The notes under the pieces are model-generated. The model did no database searches. It was not told the DNA's origin and worked only from the letters and a program-made list of their open reading frames with translations. The position numbers and the translations under genes are program-made. Source: Saccoglossus kowalevskii (lineage: Eukaryota; Hemichordata; Enteropneusta; Harrimaniidae). From it: a DNA stretch of 25,026 nt. The stretch covers positions 1 to 25,026 of the forward strand of contig NW_003149775.1 in assembly GCF_000003605.2 (NCBI RefSeq), in the 5' to 3' direction. Of the stretch, positions 1 to 12,400 are shown piece after piece. The first letter of the stretch is position 1, and each line of letters opens with the position of its first letter.

Positions 1-426
1 CACTGCATAACAAATATACGGGACTGAATAACAAAAACATGGAATCACATAACATCACATAAGACAGGTACAGCCTTCCATAGTCATATAATTCAAAGCA
101 TCGTTCAGAATGTATTAATTAGCTTCAACTAATTGTCCAGCAATTAACACAGTTAATACTCGTTTTACTCAAACTTCACCATTAAAACAACCTTCCCGGT
201 CACTCTTGTGCCAGTGATAAGTGCATGGGCGAGTGGTCGGTGTTTTTCAAAGAGCGAGCGAGCGGAAAAAACACACGATGAAATGCGGTCATTTTCCAGT
301 TGCAAAATATCATGTGACTGATAATTGAGCGATGAACGGTTAATTATAAAGCAATAAAATGGACAAAAAAAGTCCTGTATTCGGTTCGGTAGTTTGTTTG
401 TAGATAAACTGTTGACAAGTGCATTT
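1..426. other. Left edge, no gene seen
   Basis: AT-rich sequence with no convincing exon on either strand. A minus-strand frame of 111 codons starts in 500-165 but lacks family resemblance. If exon 25 is real, this is its 3' untranslated region, without a canonical minus-strand polyadenylation hexamer. Confidence 0.5.
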
Positions 427-604
427 TTACCTTGCCCTTGCAAAGATGGAAGGGAATGGTATATTAAGGGAAACAAATTGTCCGGCGTTGTCGTTGTCAT
501 CGTTGTTGTCGTTAATAATTGTTATTGTGTGCACAATAACTTTACTAATTTTATTCAAAACTTCATCAAACTTGGTCATCTTATTCATCAGTATAAAGTC
601 TTCC
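427..604 (-). CDS. Candidate TRPA exon 25 (alternative C-terminus)
   Basis: If exon 24 uses the donor at 3325-3324, the split codon CA|G joins exactly in frame to an AG acceptor at 606-605. The frame then reads EDFILMNKMTKFDEVLNKIS, an acidic Asn/Asp run and FARAR before TAA at 429-427, giving 1041 residues. Hydrophobic residues at M, F, L, I, I spaced 3-4 apart would extend the coiled coil begun by MKEKLEHMEEQ, and TRPA channels do have a C-terminal coiled coil. The acceptor has a weak pyrimidine tract, and no canonical minus-strand polyadenylation signal is visible in 1-426, so this exon is an inference. Confidence 0.5.
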
Positions 605-3321
605 CTGACTTTGAAGAACATATCTCTTGTATGAAATTATCATGCAAAAATTGAGAAAATCTGATAAAATATTTTGACTGTTTCTACTTGACTGATCACT
701 GGTGATACGCATGAAAGGTGACTGATCTCAGGGGAAATATGCATTGTTGTATGTGTTCAATGAAGCAAATCATTTATCTTGTAATAATATCATTGGTAAT
801 GTATCTCCCAAATTCCATGGGAATACTATACTGGGTTTCAAAACCAACTCATGGAGAGATTGTTTGGACAATCTGATACACATTTGCAAACCTACCAATA
901 AAATCTTTACAGAAAACAAGATGTCAAAAAATCAATATAAGCACTCCTATAAACTGGGTGCCAAACTTTGATCAAGTTCTGAAGCTAATAGAACATCTGT
1001 TTACGGTTTGTTTAGTTCAAAGTTATCAAATCAAAAACAATACGAAAAAAATACATAAAAAGCAAAACGTTGCATCCACATTTTGAAAAGAAAATTGTAC
1101 TAAAATATATGTATTCTGTATTTGACAAACAGATCATTCGACAAATGAAAATTCACAGGAATTTGTTTCAGCTATTAGAACAGAGTGATAGAGTTTTTAT
1201 AATACTAATTTAAAAACGCACTTCAAAAACAAAGATTGCAGTGTTTGAAGATGTAGATTCTTAGGAGGCAACAGTACTGTTGACTTCTGTCTCCACTGGA
1301 CACTAACTAACTATTTAAGTTGATTTGCATACAAAGCAGAGCTTGCAGCATGATAGCTATTCATAGAGGGTGTTTTTTTACTTTTCATATAATACAGTAG
1401 TCACACAATAAGGCAGTTCATATTTGTCTCAGTGAATCATTAATTTTTGACATACACCTGTACAAAATACTTGGACAAAAGCCAGCTAAGATTTTTTGTT
1501 ATCTTGCATGTTTTATGAATCTATTCACATCTAAATGCAACACTTTTTTCTGCGATGAAGCACTTGTTTTTATACTAAAATATCTGAATTACTTTGATTA
1601 AAGCTGAAAATTATGTCCCTTAAAATAATTAAATAAATTGGGCACCAATGTTTTTGTAAGATATTTACATCAATCAAGGATATTCGGTAGACTGATTCCT
1701 CACTGTTGGTTTAACCCCAAAACTTGTTTGTATTCAAAATTAATTATGACATTGCATATTTATATTGAAACAAACTATGATAAAGGAAATAATATTATAT
1801 AACAAAAAGCAAGGTCACCAGAGTTCAACTATGTTTTCTATTGTGGGGGACGAGGGGGTGGGTGGAGGTGTAATGCATATATTCAAGCAAATAAATGCAC
1901 GTGTATGTGATAATGCCAAGTAACTCGGTAATTCCAATAATTTATCTCCAAAATCTATACATAATAGAAAAAAAACAGTATGCAGAATTGTTTACTAATT
2001 TAATAACACATTAAAAAAACATGCATGTACAATATTTAAAACATACCATTATAATTACAATTGGTTACGAACTACTGATATTTTAATTCTATCGCACGTG
2101 TATATTAAATTATGATACACTCAACTCTACAAAACATGAAGACGACCCCTCCCCTGGAAAACCCGAATCAAACATCAACCCAAACAAATTATTATATTCA
2201 AAATATTATAAACATGTAAAATAAAAATACGCATTTTTTGTTATATTTTTCCATAATTAATTAAACTTCAAGTTATTCATCTGAGATTTCTACCAAAGTG
2301 TCATCATATATTTTACAAAAAAATACAAATTTAATATGGAGAAACACTTTTCCACTCACAGTCATGCTGTTTAGATAAATATATAATATTTTCGGAACAA
2401 AGAATAAATGTGATATAAAGCTTATTCAACCAAGGGAACCCATGGAATAGTAGTTGACTATCATATAAGCGATACTATCTTTTGTTACACTTTACTTATC
2501 GTATAGATGCTACCTCCCATTACCGTCTAGACTTCATTAATACTACACATGTACCAATTTTATTAATCGTTCCTATGCTGGAGAGTATGTTGTATATAAC
2601 AAAAGTATTTGGTTTCCAAAAAATATACTATTGCAGAGGCAGTGGCACGAAATTTGGCACGAGGGGGTGAAATCTAGACCCTATTTCCTGCATTTTAAGT
2701 GGCAAATGTTGCTGACACATAGGGTGTCCGCTTGGTTTTTTGGTGGGGTGGGGGGACGCTTCTGCTCACACTTTTTTCAGGTGAGCGACTGGTGGTGCCA
2801 CTGTATTAATATACATGGGATAGAACTCATTCAAACACGAATAAGCCAAGGTAGAAGTTATATAGCTTAAACTGTGTCTTTGCTACCAGAGCCATCGCCA
2901 GCATCACCAATAAAAGATCGAATCAGACTGTGAAGTTCGTGTAACCTAGCAACAAATACAACGAGAATATTACCAGACTCAATGGTTTTATTTATTAATT
3001 TACTAGAAGAGAGATACTAGTATTACCACGTAACAGATTATAAAATGTATGCGACATTACTAATGGTTATGACATTAATTAATCACACTAATATGTATAC
3101 AACCATTTGAATTGGCCAAAAGACGTTCCAGAATGTCCATGCCGTAACCTGGATGTTATAACAGATGAAAAAACCGACAATTCCGTGACCATGATTTAGC
3201 AAGTACAAGACCTTCCATAATCGGATATATTAATTGAATACTAATGGTCTTTCCTGGAGTAATTATATATGGCAATACTATTTCTTTACTCCAATGAATT
3301 CAATGAACCATAATTCTATAC
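605..3321. other. Last TRPA intron or 3' flank
   Basis: 2.7 kb of AT-rich sequence without exons. It holds the AATAAATAAA at 2987-2996 and, at 2640-2803, a segment bounded by the inverted 9-mers CAGTGGCAC and GTGCCACTG. A G-rich patch lies at about 1841-1870. Confidence 0.55.
2987..2996 (-). terminator. Possible polyadenylation signal, short TRPA transcript
   Basis: The minus strand reads AATAAATAAA, two overlapping canonical hexamers about 330 bases after the TGA at 3322. It is positioned to end a transcript that does not splice to the candidate exon at 427-604. Confidence 0.4.
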
Positions 3322-3435
3322 TCACTGCTCCTCCATGTGTTCGAGTTTTTCTTTCATATATTGCGTGTCTTCACTTGTAACAGCATCACTATCTCCACCG
3401 GATTCTTTCTTGTCTTCCTCCTCTCCGCCCAAGAC
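3322..3435 (-). CDS. TRPA exon 24 (acidic C-terminus, stop or donor)
   Basis: It encodes residues 947-983. An acidic linker (GGEEEDKKESGGDSD) is followed by the helical MKEKLEHMEEQ and TGA. The last bases read GAGCA|GTGAGTATAG, so the exon may instead splice at 3326 and skip the stop. Overlapping AATAAA hexamers at 2987-2996 on the minus strand could end the short transcript. Confidence 0.8.
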   Translation of the reverse strand, partial: VLGGEEEDKKESGGDSDAVTSEDTQYMKEKLEHMEEQ

Positions 3436-6400
3436 CTGAAATGAAATACAAGTTGTAAATCCCTTTGTCATCTAGGTAATAATATTATTTTATTATTTTA
3501 TTTTATATGATAATGTTTTCTTCATCTTCAAAATTATTTTAAGAAAGCACATTGGATAATATGATGTGTTAGAATTAGCATTGTGTTTACATCTATGTTC
3601 TCTAGTATTATAATGCATATAGAAAGTGTCCTTAGTTTGGGTGGTTTTATGTACCATTAATGATTTATAAAATGAGGGCATGAAAACAATTTCATGAGAA
3701 ACCATGCAGTTTCCGCTTGGAAAAAGAAAACGTTTCATTGTGTAAAGAGAAGTGAAATAGAATAACCGTGGCGCCATATGTAAACACAAAACGCCTGCCG
3801 GACACTCACAAAACGGTTATTTCTTTGATGGTAATGTCAGTTTGAATTGCAATTTTGTGAAAATTCGCGTGAATTCGCAAAAGAATTAATTAATCACTGG
3901 AATTTAATTGCCTTATTTTGATAATTGACTATATTCTTTGGGTTTAACTCATGGATTGCTCTATAAGACAGCGATATTTCTATTGTGGTTTTGGACAACA
4001 ATTAAATTCATTGAAAATCTTGATAGTACATCACCGCATATGCCTTATATTATCTTATAAAGCATGATGTTATATGTTTAGAATTTTAAGATGTTTCAAT
4101 TTAACGTGTAATGCATTATTCATTACATAAGTCGACTAAGCTAAATATGTAGCTAGATTTGTATTGGTTTATTTTGCTTACATTCTCAACCACAGATTGC
4201 ATCAACTTTAGAATATTTTTCTTTTCCTTGTTAACCTCCACGTACTTATCAGGAAATACATTTGTCGTATCTTTTCTTGTTATACACAGCACCAATTTGG
4301 TTAGCACGTGACGCTCTAATCCCAGAAATAACTGCATCTGTAAATAAGAAGAGAATGTCTAAGTCATTCCGCAACTTTTGACGAAATGAATAATTACATA
4401 TGCGATAATATAATAATACTATTCACTGTTTTCTCTGCATTTGTTTAATTCATGATGTATTTACCTGAACAAGTAGTCTTTCTTTAGCAGCGCTGTCCAT
4501 CACTTCTTGCATATCACCAACTGCCAAGGCAACCTAAGGTGATGTAGAAACAAATATACAAGTGTACCTCCACACAATCAATATTCATATGTTTTCGAGA
4601 TAGTTTTGCAATCGTTAAAGACATACCACTTACGATTTGTATTTGTATTAAAAAAGTTGACTTACCAGTAAGTTCATAACTACTATAGCTACAATACAGA
4701 ATGCAATGAATAAAAACACCAAGGCGCCCTGAATGCCAGCAGCGGAACCTAGAATACGAGATTCATAGTCCATCTCACCAAGCATCATGACCCATGACGT
4801 CAGCACTGCCTGGACAAGGTGCTTGAATGGCAGCTATAATAGAAGATAAGATCCAAGCTCAGCGATGTACGGAGATTGGACTGAAAGCACTCGTTTGACA
4901 TAAATTGGACTTACATTATAGCGCGGTGGTCGTCGCGCAGCGCGTGTTCGAATTTCATGTAAATAAACAATGTATTTTACACGCGTTGTATACATCGACA
5001 TGAGTCCCATATCGAACAGGACGCGGCACGACGACTGCCGCCCTTTAATATATACAAGAATGAGAAAACGGTACACACTTCACGCACAATTCAGTCCGGG
5101 TTGGAAGGAAAGAATGAAAAAAACGAGTAAATTATATGGTAAGCTTACCTGGGCAGAAAGCATTGTATAAAATGCGAATCCGAATGCAAATAATGGCAGC
5201 ATGAATATTGGACACACTTTTACTATAGTCCACACGTGATTTTTAATGAGAATAACGTATATACCAAATACAGGCAGACTGCAACATAAATGAAGGCAAT
5301 TAGTTTGTATCTGTCAATAATTAATATTCTTGTGACGGTTGTTTGAATATTGACACATATCAACATAGACAACAATAATAGCTATACATCTACCAACATA
5401 GACAACCACAAAAAAACAACATCTATCAATAAACACATGCAGCGAAGATACCAATACATTTATCGATACAGACAGCCAAAAAAAAACCAAAAACATAACC
5501 TAACAGCAGGGACAAGTAGCAAACATATTCATACACATATGAAGGACATAACAAATACGCACACGTCTTTGTACGATGGACAGCTAACATGCCCGTACTT
5601 CTGTCAACATAGAAGTCAGGATATCAATTAGGATACCTTATCATGCCAATACTAATAACATCCAATATTCCCATACATACGTGAATACAGATAGTGATGT
5701 AACTTTCTTCTTCTGTAAACATAGATAATATCATAGTCTTTAAAAGAAATAACCCTTACCTCTGTAAGCATAGAATCAGACAAATCCACGAAAAGAAGAT
5801 CGCAATAGCACCAGCATTGCGTTCAAAGTTTTCATCAATTGAGACATAAAAGTAAGGTATAACATACAGCAAAGTACCGATGCACTTAATCCAGTCCATA
5901 ATAGTTACAAATCCTAAGTAACTTCTTGGCTGAAATAATAAAATATGCAATTACTATATACTTGTAAAACATTATTAGAGAGAAAGAAAATGGAGATGAA
6001 AGTAGACGGTGACAGGAGCAGAGAGTATAGATTGGGGTATTTTAACAAGGTATGAGTAGAAAGAATAACGGAGAATGTAGAATACATACAGAATGGGTAG
6101 AGAAGAAGTTAGTGTAAGTGGTTTTCGATAATGGTGGAGATAGTGGAAGAAACAGCAAAGACGGGAAAAATAATGAGAGAGATAAGGTGAAAACAAATAT
6201 TATGTAGGAAAAAGGCTGAAGAATGATAGGCGAGGATGGAGAAAACAGATATATTGGAGAGGGCCAAAAAAGAACAGAAGGTGATAAAAAAATCAAAAAC
6301 CAAATATAGTGGATGGAAAAAGGCGATAGGGTGGGTGGAAAAATAATATATAATATAATAATATATAAGGAAAGGTAGAGAAGAAAGAAAATGTACAAGG

Positions 6401-9400
6401 CGGAAAAGAGATAAGGAATGATCAAATAGGAACACATTTAGGAGAGACAGAGAAGAGAAGAAACTGTAACTTACATCGATGTATAATTTACTGAGTAAAA
6501 TTAAGACTTCAATACAGGCTGCCAACAAAACTACTAATGCTAAAGATGACTGTACTCCAAAGTGACCTTTGTCTGTGTCCTGTGTAGGAAGTGATAAGGA
6601 TGCATGTTTACATGTGACCCTTCAGTGTTCGTCGATGAGACAGAAGGTGGGGGGGGGGACAAACTATTTAAACACTATTTTTATTTATACGATTTATCGT
6701 ACACTAATTTATATATTAGTCACTCATGTCAGAGTACAGTAGGCATACATTGCATACATTGCAAAACTCGGAACCAATTAGCATTGATTATCATTACAAA
6801 ATATGGATGCAAATACACAGTTAATGTAAAGATATGTTCACTTACATCCTTTTTAGTATCAACCAGTGTACCATTAATATTTCGCCTGAGGGGTCCATCT
6901 ATCCAGACCAATGCACACAGAGATCCCAAATACAGCATATAAAATACTAACATCATTATGTACATCAGAAAACCAAATTTATCCCTGTTAGTCACAAAAA
7001 TTAGTTATTCAATCAGATATGCGTGTCCTACAACAACGCCCTCTAGATATGTATTGTAAAATGTTCACATGTTTGCACGATTTAAGTATATGAATTTGAC
7101 TTTAGATAATGACTTACCATCCTACTTCAAGAAACTTTACAACAATTTCATGATCAATACAATTTCCACAATTCATCATAGCCTACAGAAATATTTGTGT
7201 ATTGAATAAATATTCCGTTTTTACAAAAAATAATTTTGATATAATGTAATACATATGACTTGGGTCACGTGATTCACAATTAGCATACGTACAATTACGT
7301 ACGTGCAATGCACTAGGTCCATAATTGTAAATTACACACGCCATACCTGAAGTGGACTTGATTCATGGTGACTTTTGTCGTCGTCTTTCTTGTAATAACT
7401 AAAATCATACGTGAAACCCTGTCAACAAAACATGCGAGTATACATTGTATGACATGGTTGGTAGGTGAATGAAGACAGTGTCATGACAATGTGGTCGCGA
7501 TGTAGTGACGTCATTAATGGAGATTACAGCGTGAGACATTACTGCACTGACTAAAGTTATACACGAAGTTTGCGTGAAATTGAACACGATAATGAAACAA
7601 AGCATGATCTATTATACACAGATGCTAAAAATACGTATATTTACATAGAACAATATCAAGTGTTAATAAAACGAAGGCAAAGTAAGGTAATGATATATAC
7701 AACTTACGTGTTTGCCACTGTCATCTGTTGTTGGTTGCTTGAAGTTATCCATGAATTTCTGTAATTAACACATATATTGTTGTTATAGAGAGTGCTACTC
7801 CGTGACCTGTGTAGATCTACAGTTAAGTAATTTAAAATAAATATATGAGCGAGGTGATGTGAGTGGGAAAGTGCGTGTGTATATGCGAAATATACAACCC
7901 TCACATGAGAAGACACTTACACTCGCCACGTCAGGCATTTCATTTACCAATGTACGTAACTGTCCTCGATGATTTTTGCGAAGACATTGCCGCCACCTGA
8001 AAACATAGATAGTAGTATTCAATTGTATGATATTTACAAATATTGTACATTGATAGATCAGTTTATATTTATCAATGTGAATTAAGTGAGGAAAAACTAG
8101 TTTGCTTGACTTGAAAAGAATAATAATATGTAACTAACTTGTCATGTTTTGCTATTTCCATACACACGTCATCTTCGCCAGTTTTTATCGCTAGATCTAA
8201 ACAATTGGCACCTTTGTTGTTTTCAAGAATTGGCGTATTAGCGTCGAGGAGATAAGCTACTAGAGCTACGTGACCTTTCCACGCCGCATGATGAACTGGC
8301 GTATTCTGGAAAAATATATGAATATTTATCACATTATATTAGCTTTAATTGCGATATCGGGTTAACTATTCTACATTCGGAACGCTAGACGGATTTCTCA
8401 ATTGTGTATGAGGTCTTTCTACTCCAACTCTATTTCTACTCTATTAACCATACAATGTTATAGACTTACGCCATCGTTATCCGGCCAGGCCAACCACTCG
8501 CTGTCTCGTTCTAGCAATAATTTCACGGTATTAACACAACCATTGTTACTCGCCAGGTGTATTGGGTAGTGTCCTTCATGTGTACTGAAATACAACACAC
8601 ACCAATTAAGTCAGTATGCCTCTACCCGGGTGAACCTTTTTTTGTCGATTATTGTCACATTTTTTACTGTAATTATAGACCAAATAATCATAATTTGTTG
8701 CTGCATGCAGATCGAAATTATTGAACAGAAATAGTCCACAGAGCTACATTCTATAAAGTATTTTTTGCTGACTGAAAATAAATGGTTCAGATAACAATGA
8801 CATTAACCTTGTAATATAAGCACCCCTTTCTTGAAGTTCTTTTACAATTTCAACAAAATCCAAACTTGCAGCAATATGTAACGCAGTTTTTCCAGTCTTA
8901 TCTTCAGAATTCAACAGTCTTGTTCGCGGATAGTCAGTACCTAGGCTCTTGTATCGCTCATCATCGTCCCCTGGTAAGGAGTTTAACAGCAAATTGACAA
9001 TATCAAGACGTCGATTTCTAGAATAGAATAGAATAGAATAGAATAGAATAGAATAGAATAGAATAGAATAGAATAGAATAGAAGTATGATGGAATGAGTG
9101 GAGATGGTGCAATAGGATGATATGAGAAATATAGATAGATGATGTATAGTGGGTGAGAAGCTGTGTAATTCGATTGGGGAGAGGCAGTGTGTTAGAATAT
9201 ATAGGATATGATGAGATGGTGTGAAAGGTGGTATAGCATTACGACGCAAGAATGACGTCAAATGATGTTTCTATTGTAACGTACCTCACTGCAAAATGCA
9301 AAGGAGTTTTCCCTTTCTTATTTCTCACATTTGGCTTGGCTCCATGTTTGATTAATAACTCCACATTCTATTTTAAAAAAAAACAATGTAAAATCAGTAT

Positions 9401-12400
9401 TTAAAAACACAAGTTGCCAAATATTAGAGACACCGGTTCTTCGAAACCATAGTTAACAGGTATCTGAGATCAGGGTTCAAGACAACCACTAAATATTCAA
9501 CACCCTGGCAATAAAATATTCAAGACATGGCATCTGTACTGGTTAAAAGATACACGAGACTCTCAGACCACAAGTTTGAAATTAATAGAGATACTTGACA
9601 GGAAACACAACTTTCCAGAGAAAGAAAGCACAAGTGGTTGCATACACAAAAACGTTGTTTGAACTAATATATTTTGAGCAAATATTCATATACATCGTTT
9701 GGGTTGGTGATATAGAGATATGTTGCTATGGACACACTGATTTCACTGATGTTCGCGTAACTATATCCACGGAAGCACATAAGTGAATTATAATGTAAAT
9801 AATCAATTAGGGCACATTTAATGCAAAGCATGTATTTCTACCAGTCTTCAAATACACGCTTATCGATTATTACTCAGTTATTAAGTACTCAAGATATGAG
9901 GATTTATACACTTTTAATGACACCTGATCCACATAATCAGAATCCTACATTCCCATAATGGAACAGTCAAAGAAGATTCTACAGATAATACGTATATCGA
10001 ATTGTAAAAGACAGGTGACAACGCTGGAAGATTAGATAACTATACAAGTGAATTTAACACAATTGTGAAAATTGTTGAGAACTACTCACGTCAATGAACT
10101 TTCCTGCTGCATAATGCAAAGCAGTGTTACCATACTTGTCTTTTTTCTCCAGGAGTTTTTTTATCTCACCATACTGAAAGTCAACAAATATGAAACTGTT
10201 AGAATGTGTTAACAACATTATGTTGAATTAGCTCTGTTACACATAACATATCCATGTACCTATCACTTCACTAAATAATGTGCCTGTTTTTTATTTTATA
10301 TATTCTATGTAGCACATATATCTTATTCACGGGTTGACCCACCACTGGCATGTCGATGATGAATTTACACTGACCTGTCATTACACGAATTGCTTCTCCG
10401 GGAATTACTCTAACACATTTATTTATTTATATATTATGCTGATTAAATTATGTAGTTTCACAGTGAACTAAAATAATGTTTTTCTGCCCATGATGTTAGT
10501 GAAACGTTCAAATACACATTACATTTTAATAACACGATATCGGATATAACATATTAGGTGATGACTACTGATGCATTGTGATGGTGTAGTGGTACAGATG
10601 AAAACTGAAATATATCATGCTATAAGTAATGCATTTACCCGTAAAAGCAATTCCAATGTTTTGAGATTTCCAACAGCTTTGTGTAAAATTGTCTGTCCCT
10701 GACAATCGATCGCTGACAGCAATGCCCCGTATCGAATAAGTAGTGATATTTTTTGTACGTTTCCTTGCGATGCGGCAAACATTAGTGCTGTTCTTTTTGT
10801 TAAATCCTTGTGATTCACGTTTACAAGAGTTCTGCCTTTGTAAACTTTATGCTTGGTTTTTGATGCTCTCTGTGCTGGTTTGTAAGCTGGAATAATGAGA
10901 GAATAATCGTATATTAGATTTCCACCAAAAGTATATAACGTTTAGATCAAATTAGATGAACCTGAATTCCGGAGCTAATAAGTTTTGAGAGGGAGAGATC
11001 AGTTACTGATACAGAGGGTGCAGACTCGCGCACATTGTAGTTCGTATCGATATTAAGAATAGTCTAGCACGGTTTCATTGCGAACACACATCATCTGATA
11101 TAAGCTATATAGAAAAGTACACAAAACAGACTATGAACAAGCATTGTCGCCAAGCTGTCTTGGCCTAGCGATTACACGCGTGAGTTGAATGGAATCTGTT
11201 ACATTTAGAAAAACACTTTTTACATCCATGAAACACATTTTAAGGGTGCTATATTATATACAGCAAACTTACCAATTAACATTCTCATTGTAGATATATC
11301 GGCTTTCTCTGTTGCCAGCAAGAATGGTGTGGTATTGGTATCGTTTTCTGCGTTAATGTCAGCGCCATTATCAAGCTATAGAAGTAGAAGAGTGAGGTAC
11401 ATTTTTTTACATATTGACATACAGGTACACTAATTTATGTACATGTATGTACAGAGTGAATTACATTCAACATTGTTCACTTAAATGATCTAATCATTCG
11501 ATATCAAATGTTGACTTGCTTCCATTACAAGTAGTAGTTGTCATATCGCGGAATATATTTATCTGAAATAACAGTTCTTACCAACTCAATATTAACCACA
11601 TTATTCTTTTTCAATATAGCTGCATGTAGCGGTCTGTAGCCATCGTTACCTCGTGTGTTAATCTCTGTGTCTTTTAGTGCTGCAATCATTAACTATTTCA
11701 AATAAAAAACAAACATGAAATCAACTCATTAAAATTATTTTTTCTGAATCTACTTCAATTCATTAATCTGTGCCTTTGAAGTCTACTGTCATGAATTTGT
11801 TTTTGCGTATCTGTTAACCGACTTAATTAGCTGATTATTAGCTGAATTGCTGTGTTATGTCTGTCATCGTTTAGGCCTATTTGAAGTTTTGGACGGAACT
11901 TGGCTCAGTGATTTGGAACTAATTACGAGATAACCGTCGCTACTCTATCGATTCTGACAGTTGATATCCGTAGTTATTAATGTAGTGAACGATTAATCAA
12001 AGATATGACGTATTCAGTACTTAGTGTGATTGACTTTATGATTGAAGGTTACGCCCTAGAGTCTTTTTACTGCATTGTAATTGGTTAGAGTTTTGAAAAT
12101 GAATAAAGAGAGTTTTGAGTTGGTCTTGACGAGTACACCACGATAGACGCAGTAGAGAGAGTCCAGTCCTGGAGAGCCTTGGGGCGAGTGTTGATGCAGT
12201 CTAAAAAAGTCTTGGGTCAGCCTTGCGATAGTCTTGGGGACTTTTCCCCAGGGCGCTGTGTCTTATAGAGTGCTCGATTGATCGACTAAGACGAGAGTTG
12301 AAACGTATTTCGTTGTGTGTGTCTTATTTGACTGTAAAGTATAAGTGACTTTCCCGATCCCGTACCTCAAGGGGACGCGATAGAGAGACGAGACGAGATT

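Noticed and set aside
165-500. 111-codon minus-strand open frame at the left edge
   Set aside because: No family resemblance; it overlaps candidate exon 25 in another frame and resembles translated AT-rich flank.
6042-6528. Two minus-strand open frames of 131 and 139 codons, apparently membrane proteins
   Set aside because: They lie in the C-depleted intron 18; the Phe/Leu/Ser/Tyr bias follows from pyrimidine-rich sequence. One simply reads through from exon 18.
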